From Oscillospiraceae bacterium (GTDB lineage Bacteria > Bacillota > Clostridia > Oscillospirales > Oscillospiraceae): DNA of 5,974 nt. Position 1 is the first letter of the stretch. Each line of letters starts with the position of its first letter. The notes below the pieces were generated by a model, which searched no databases, was not told where the DNA came from, and saw only the letters and a list, made by a program, of their open reading frames with translations. Below, piece after piece: positions 4,601 to 5,974 of the stretch. The DNA lies in assembly GCA_017936205.1 (NCBI GenBank), contig JAGBGB010000005.1, positions 1-5,974 on the forward strand, written 5' to 3'. A program made the translations under genes and the position numbers.

Positions 4601-5974
4601 ATACCACTATGATAATGCCAAGGGGGTCGATGCCATCAAGTACGGGGATTTGAATGCTCCCTTCACCTTTAAGACGGGTTCCTATCAGGTGATCACAGTA
4701 CCGCTGTCTTCAACCTTCAAGAACGCAGCAAAGATCACCTCCTTTGGTGTTCGTTTTATGAACATCAAGAGTGCCGACTCTGCCAAGCTCGGTACGGTCA
4801 CCATTGATTACATGTATGTTGGTACTTTGGCAGGCTTGCCCACTCCCGCTTATACTGTTACCTTCGTGGATGCGGCAGGGAAGACCCTTGCAACGCAGCT
4901 GGTCAATAAGGGTGAGAGCGCTACCTATGACGGGCCAACTCCTACAAAGGCATATGATACAAAAAATCATTATACCTTTAAGAGCTGGGACAAGGCATTG
5001 ACCAATATTACTGCAAATACCACGATTACTGCACAGTATAACGCCATTGCACACAGCTATACCTATTCCGTCGTAGATGCCACCAATCACAAGGCAAGCT
5101 GCTCCTGCGGCTACAGTAAGAATGTAGCGCATAGCTATACCTACAAGGTTACTACCGCACCGACCCTATCCGCAGCGGGTGTATTGACGGGAACCTGTAG
5201 CGTTTGCTCCGGCAAAACGACGGTCGCCCTTCCGAAAATAGTGCTCAACGACTATGATCTTAAGGTGATATCCCACGCCACTTGTACCGAGACGGGTATC
5301 CAGAGGTATACATGGAAGAATACAACCTACGGAAGCTATTACTTCGATATTACTACAGCGGCTCTGGGACACAGCTATACCGCCAAGGTTACCGCACCTA
5401 CTTGTACCGCACAGGGCTATACTACCCACACCTGCTCCCGTTGCTCCGACAGCTACAAGGATACCTACACGAATGCAACCGGTCACAGCTACACTTACAA
5501 AGCAACCAAGAATCCCACCACCGCTGCAACAGGCACCCTGACCGGAACCTGCTCCAAGTGCTCCGGGACTACTACCGTGACTCTGCCTAAGCTGAATACC
5601 ACAGACTACACCAAGACCGTGACTAAGGCAGCCACCTGTACTGCCAGCGGTACAGATAGCTACAAATGGAAGACTACCACCTACGGCAGCTTCACCTTCA
5701 CAGCTACCACTGCAGCTCTGGGACACAGCTATACCGCCAAGGTCACAGCGCCTACCTGCACCGCACAGGGCTATACCACCCACACCTGTAGCCGTTGCTC
5801 CAACAGCTACAAGGACACCTATACCAATGCACTGGGGCATAACTACACCAACTATAAGGCAACCACAGCCCCCACCACCTCCGCAACCGGTGTGCTGACA
5901 GGAACTTGCTCTCGCTGTTCCGCAACGACCACGGTGACCCTGCCCAAGCTGAATACCACGGACTACACTAAGAC
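1590..5974 (+). CDS. Large secreted modular glycerophosphodiester phosphodiesterase (3' end beyond window)
   Basis: One frame runs 1461 codons with no stop and leaves the window. Order by residue: signal peptide 1-24; GDPD enzyme domain about 45-355; CBM6-like module 362-493; three related modules of unknown family at 497-675, 685-869 and 879-1078; an InlB B-type repeat at 1088-1151; then Cys/His-rich repeats from 1155 onward. GDPD enzymes hydrolyse glycerophosphodiesters to glycerol-3-phosphate and an alcohol. Secretion plus glycan-binding modules suggests work outside the membrane, perhaps on teichoic-acid-like polymers or host phospholipid head groups; the substrate is inference. No lipobox cysteine follows the signal peptide, so it is not a lipoprotein. 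Any sortase motif or S-layer domain would be downstream of the window. A perfect consensus promoter and GGAGG site suggest strong expression. No frameshift or in-frame stop was seen. Confidence 0.93.
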   Translation, partial: MFKRIPILLLALILLLQLSPVAAAYPAPSHGAQDGISKFEKEIPMSFTHRSAWRLAPENSLPAIYHSIAMGIDAVEVDVMLSKDGVLALMHDTTIDRNVVGYTGKVADYNWSQLKSMPLRPEQGGSGTTKFTMTATQAKIMNTLPNYASHYGKAAASGDTVNVARFDDCLDLMAIHGPRTMVTIDKCSSQAVFVACYKLLREKDMLGNAYFKISQSVSTLNTWATAAANAWNTAYPSDKITQADVKNSIIYMHVMGTPNESTLQAHLNNGTYLKAVEVTYNATNAANCESLITGSFDAFCDKNNIALYCSTISTGGWSGGRPDSEKTWAYMLGIGFDGIQTDRASELADYLYDYNRQRASSETIQAESFQNMSSVDAYFSLPLEADSSMNKVVNNLRNGEWLEYRNIFFNGKEYQLRLGVRGLLKGATLKFYIDSVSSGNLIGTYTLAADSAIGVKTINLSKTIPAGEHKLFVQASGTAGKDLANLDYFGFVRDAEYLYFDYTNTSKDQSRYNRKTYGNVNYDLATSWFTPGGRTDGTVVADGNISITVKAEDTTTYHYIETGTYWENHPLNYTAGPEDVCQVRLKIDNAVSSKTNGYGEFILFYGVDKSEINSKSVRVAFKMSDVVDKGFVSYTIPMDANWKGNITSIRPFVNQIQNASGKRAKITFDYIYIGPKSWMPEQNHLYFGFDNTNTDQMRYNTRPYGGLNFDLASNWWYQSSRTTPPSISDGAISFTVLPSDSTKYHYIQSSKNNTVAQYPLHFTPGDKDCCQVRLKIDDAVSTDTDGKTAEFNLFYGYGDLAPGEQRNDSKSFDLTKVVNKGYFTLLFPMDSSYYLDAEQITTIRPFVNKINSAPGKNATVTIDYVYVGPMESVPEPDNLLFHFTNTDTDIARYSSHSYGYRNFDRPTEAFWGTNATAQGEGTNYTNFSIDNAAGTAIVKVGDDLEGEKQPGPKFMTSTAYGVFPWNGRGGYAPLNYRPTKAEYFQIRFKLDNVVDTGDNTIQLEYHYDNAKGVDAIKYGDLNAPFTFKTGSYQVITVPLSSTFKNAAKITSFGVRFMNIKSADSAKLGTVTIDYMYVGTLAGLPTPAYTVTFVDAAGKTLATQLVNKGESATYDGPTPTKAYDTKNHYTFKSWDKALTNITANTTITAQYNAIAHSYTYSVVDATNHKASCSCGYSKNVAHSYTYKVTTAPTLSAAGVLTGTCSVCSGKTTVALPKIVLNDYDLKVISHATCTETGIQRYTWKNTTYGSYYFDITTAALGHSYTAKVTAPTCTAQGYTTHTCSRCSDSYKDTYTNATGHSYTYKATKNPTTAATGTLTGTCSKCSGTTTVTLPKLNTTDYTKTVTKAATCTASGTDSYKWKTTTYGSFTFTATTAALGHSYTAKVTAPTCTAQGYTTHTCSRCSNSYKDTYTNALGHNYTNYKATTAPTTSATGVLTGTCSRCSATTTVTLPKLNTTDYTK
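1722..2654 (+). other. GDPD catalytic domain (residues about 45-355)
   Basis: A TIM-barrel glycerophosphodiester phosphodiesterase. Motifs seen are FTHRS at 47-51 (catalytic H49, R50), PEN at 57-59 (metal ligand E58), EVD at 76-78 (E76, D78), DG at 84-85, MHD at 90-92 (H91, D92), TIDK at 183-186, and the C-terminal strand motif GFDGIQTD at 335-342. In the family the first motif is normally HRG and the third metal ligand is normally a Glu in an E-I/V-K context; here they are HRS and probably D185. Residues about 120-165 form an apparently long insertion before that strand. All core catalytic positions are kept, so an active enzyme is likely. Confidence 0.88.
2673..3068 (+). other. CBM6-like carbohydrate-binding module (residues 362-493)
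   Basis: The module starts with ETIQAESF (E367 in the conserved A-E-S/A position), contains NGEWLEYRNIFF at 398-409, equivalent to the usual G-D-W-I-x-Y motif, then a long beta-rich stretch with IDSVSSGNLIGTYTL at 433-447, and ends in NLDYFGFVR at 485-493, the N-x-D-x-F/I closing strand of CBM6. Its length of about 130 residues is right for the family. It should fold as a beta-sandwich and tether the enzyme to a polysaccharide. The sugar cannot be predicted. Confidence 0.8.
3078..3614 (+). repeat. Module R1, first copy of an unrecognised 180-200-residue domain
   Basis: Residues 497-675. It begins YLYFDYTNTSKDQSRYN, continues KTYGNVNYDLATSW, has the core QVRLKIDNAV at 582-591 and FILFYG at 601-606, and ends SIRPFVNQIQNASG then KITFDYIYIGP. 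Alternating hydrophobic residues and the closing T-x-D-Y-x-Y-x-G strand suggest a carbohydrate-binding-like beta-sandwich, but I cannot name the family. Clearly homologous to R2. Confidence 0.75.
3642..4196 (+). repeat. Module R2, second copy of the unrecognised domain
   Basis: Residues 685-869. It matches R1 at every landmark: LYFGFDNTNTDQMRYN, RPYGGLNFDLASNW, YHYI at 744-747, QVRLKIDDAV at 771-780, FNLFYG at 791-796, TIRPFVNKINSAPG, and TVTIDYVYVGP to close. A 9-residue Pro-containing linker joins it to R1. The high R1/R2 similarity implies an internal duplication. Confidence 0.78.
4224..4823 (+). repeat. Module R3, diverged third copy of the unrecognised domain
   Basis: Residues 879-1078. 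It keeps LLFHFTNTDTDIARYS, YGYRNFD at 898-904, a core QIRFKLDNVV at 985-994 and TVTIDYMYVG to close, but is about 15-20 residues longer and its middle (TNYTNFSIDNAAGTAIVKVG) does not match R1/R2. IRPFVN is replaced by FGVRFMN at 1052-1058. It probably represents an older duplication, or a module with a changed ligand. Confidence 0.7.
4851..5042 (+). other. InlB B-type (Listeria-Bacteroides) repeat (residues 1088-1151)
   Basis: The segment YTVTFVDAAGKTLATQLVNKG, then TPTKAYDTKNHYTFKSWDKALTNI and ITAQYN, follows the usual pattern of this repeat: a V-T-F-x-D strand, then Y-x-F-x-x-W-D, then T-I-T-A-x-Y. These small beta-grasp-like units act as stalks or spacers in surface proteins of Bacillota and Bacteroidota. 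A single copy is present, placed between the R modules and the Cys-rich array. Confidence 0.8.
5052..5129 (+). repeat. Degenerate opening unit of the Cys/His-rich array (residues 1155-1180)
   Basis: It begins HSYTYSV like the later units but is only 26 residues long and carries CSCG (C1171, C1173) in place of a C-x-x-C pair. It looks like a shortened module A at the start of the array, a typical edge effect in tandem repeats. Confidence 0.6.
5130..5369 (+). repeat. Module B copy 1 (80 residues, 1181-1260)
   Basis: Landmarks are HSYTYKV, GVLTGTCSVCSGKTTVALPK (1197-1216), ATCTETG (1230-1236), TWKNTTYGSYYF and TTAALG. It has one leading His (H1181) and three Cys (C1203, C1206, C1232). It is the most diverged B copy; for example it has IVLNDYDLKVISH where copy 2 has LNTTDYTKTVTKA. 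Confidence 0.8.
5370..5483 (+). repeat. Module A copy 1 (38 residues, 1261-1298)
   Basis: The unit reads HSYTAKVTAPTCTAQGYTTH then TCSRCSDSYKDTYTNATG. It carries H1261, C1272, C1282 and C1285 in the spacing H-x10-C-x9-C-x2-C. Nearly identical at protein level to the copy 354 bp downstream. This type of unit is familiar from large surface proteins of gut Clostridia; its function is unknown to me. Confidence 0.85.
5484..5723 (+). repeat. Module B copy 2 (80 residues, 1299-1378)
   Basis: It reads HSYTYKATKNPTTAATG, GTCSKCSGTTTVTLPK, LNTTDYTKTVTKAATCTASG, YKWKTTTYGSFTF and ends TTAALG. H1299, C1321, C1324 and C1350 repeat the H-C-C-C arrangement of copy 1 at identical spacing. It joins module A copy 2 directly. 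Confidence 0.85.
5724..5837 (+). repeat. Module A copy 2 (38 residues, 1379-1416)
   Basis: Over the first 36 residues it differs from copy 1 by one amino acid (D to N after SRCS), yet the DNA differs at 13 of 108 positions. H1379, C1390, C1400 and C1403 keep the spacing. Confidence 0.85.
5838..5974 (+). repeat. Module B copy 3, cut by the window edge (residue 1417 onward)
   Basis: It starts HNYTNYKATTAPTTSATG, with one extra residue relative to copies 1 and 2, then GTCSRCSATTTVTLPKLNTTDYTK before the sequence ends mid-codon. The array therefore continues to the right, and total copy number cannot be known from this window. Confidence 0.82.

Noticed and set aside
3567..4607. A 346-codon open frame on the minus strand.
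   Set aside because: It lies wholly inside the well-supported plus-strand gene, opposite modules R1-R3, and its translation shows no recognisable domain. It is an antisense shadow of the repeat-containing frame.
5166..5840. A 224-codon minus-strand frame rich in Gly, Cys, Ala and Val with repeating segments.
   Set aside because: The repetition comes from the A/B modules on the plus strand, and the composition is what ACC/GCA-rich codons give when read in reverse.
5130..5974. Regularly spaced repeats that might be mistaken for a CRISPR array or noncoding tandem repeat.
   Set aside because: The period is about 354-357 bp, in frame, with synonymous drift and conserved Cys/His positions, so these are protein repeats.

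Overview
The window reads as chromosomal DNA from a Gram-positive gut-type anaerobe, most likely a Clostridia/Oscillospiraceae-like member of the Bacillota. This is inferred from roughly balanced GC, strong GGAGG ribosome binding sites, an AT-rich consensus promoter, and a huge secreted protein built from a GDPD enzyme, a carbohydrate-binding module, an InlB-type repeat and Cys/His-rich repeats, a style common in that group. No taxonomic marker gene is present, so this remains an inference.

Left edge (1-141): the last 18 codons of what looks like an IS3-type transposase on the + strand, a hairpin with T-tracts on both sides, and a 25-bp sequence ending in CA at 141 that looks like the right end of the insertion sequence. 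The element comes within 27 bp of the next gene.

169-1413 (minus strand): a complete 414-codon gene for a PLP-dependent diaminopropionate ammonia-lyase (DpaL/YgeX family). It has its own ribosome binding site and candidate promoters, and its transcript probably stops at the hairpin inside the neighbouring IS end. It converts 2,3-diaminopropionate to pyruvate and ammonia.

1414-1589: a 176-bp divergent intergenic region holding promoters for both genes. The rightward one is a perfect TTGACA-17-TATAAT promoter with an extended -10.

1590-5974 (plus strand): one uninterrupted reading frame, 1461 codons long and still open at the right edge. In order it encodes a signal peptide, a glycerophosphodiester phosphodiesterase (GDPD) domain with all main catalytic motifs but some unusual residues, a CBM6-like carbohydrate-binding module, three copies of a 180-200-residue module I do not recognise, an InlB B-type repeat, and an alternating array of 38- and 80-residue modules, each with one His and three Cys. 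It is probably an extracellular or wall-associated enzyme that acts on glycerophosphodiester-containing polymers or lipids while bound to a glycan. The C-terminus, and so the anchoring mechanism, lies outside the window.

The lyase and the surface protein are divergently transcribed and have no evident shared pathway.
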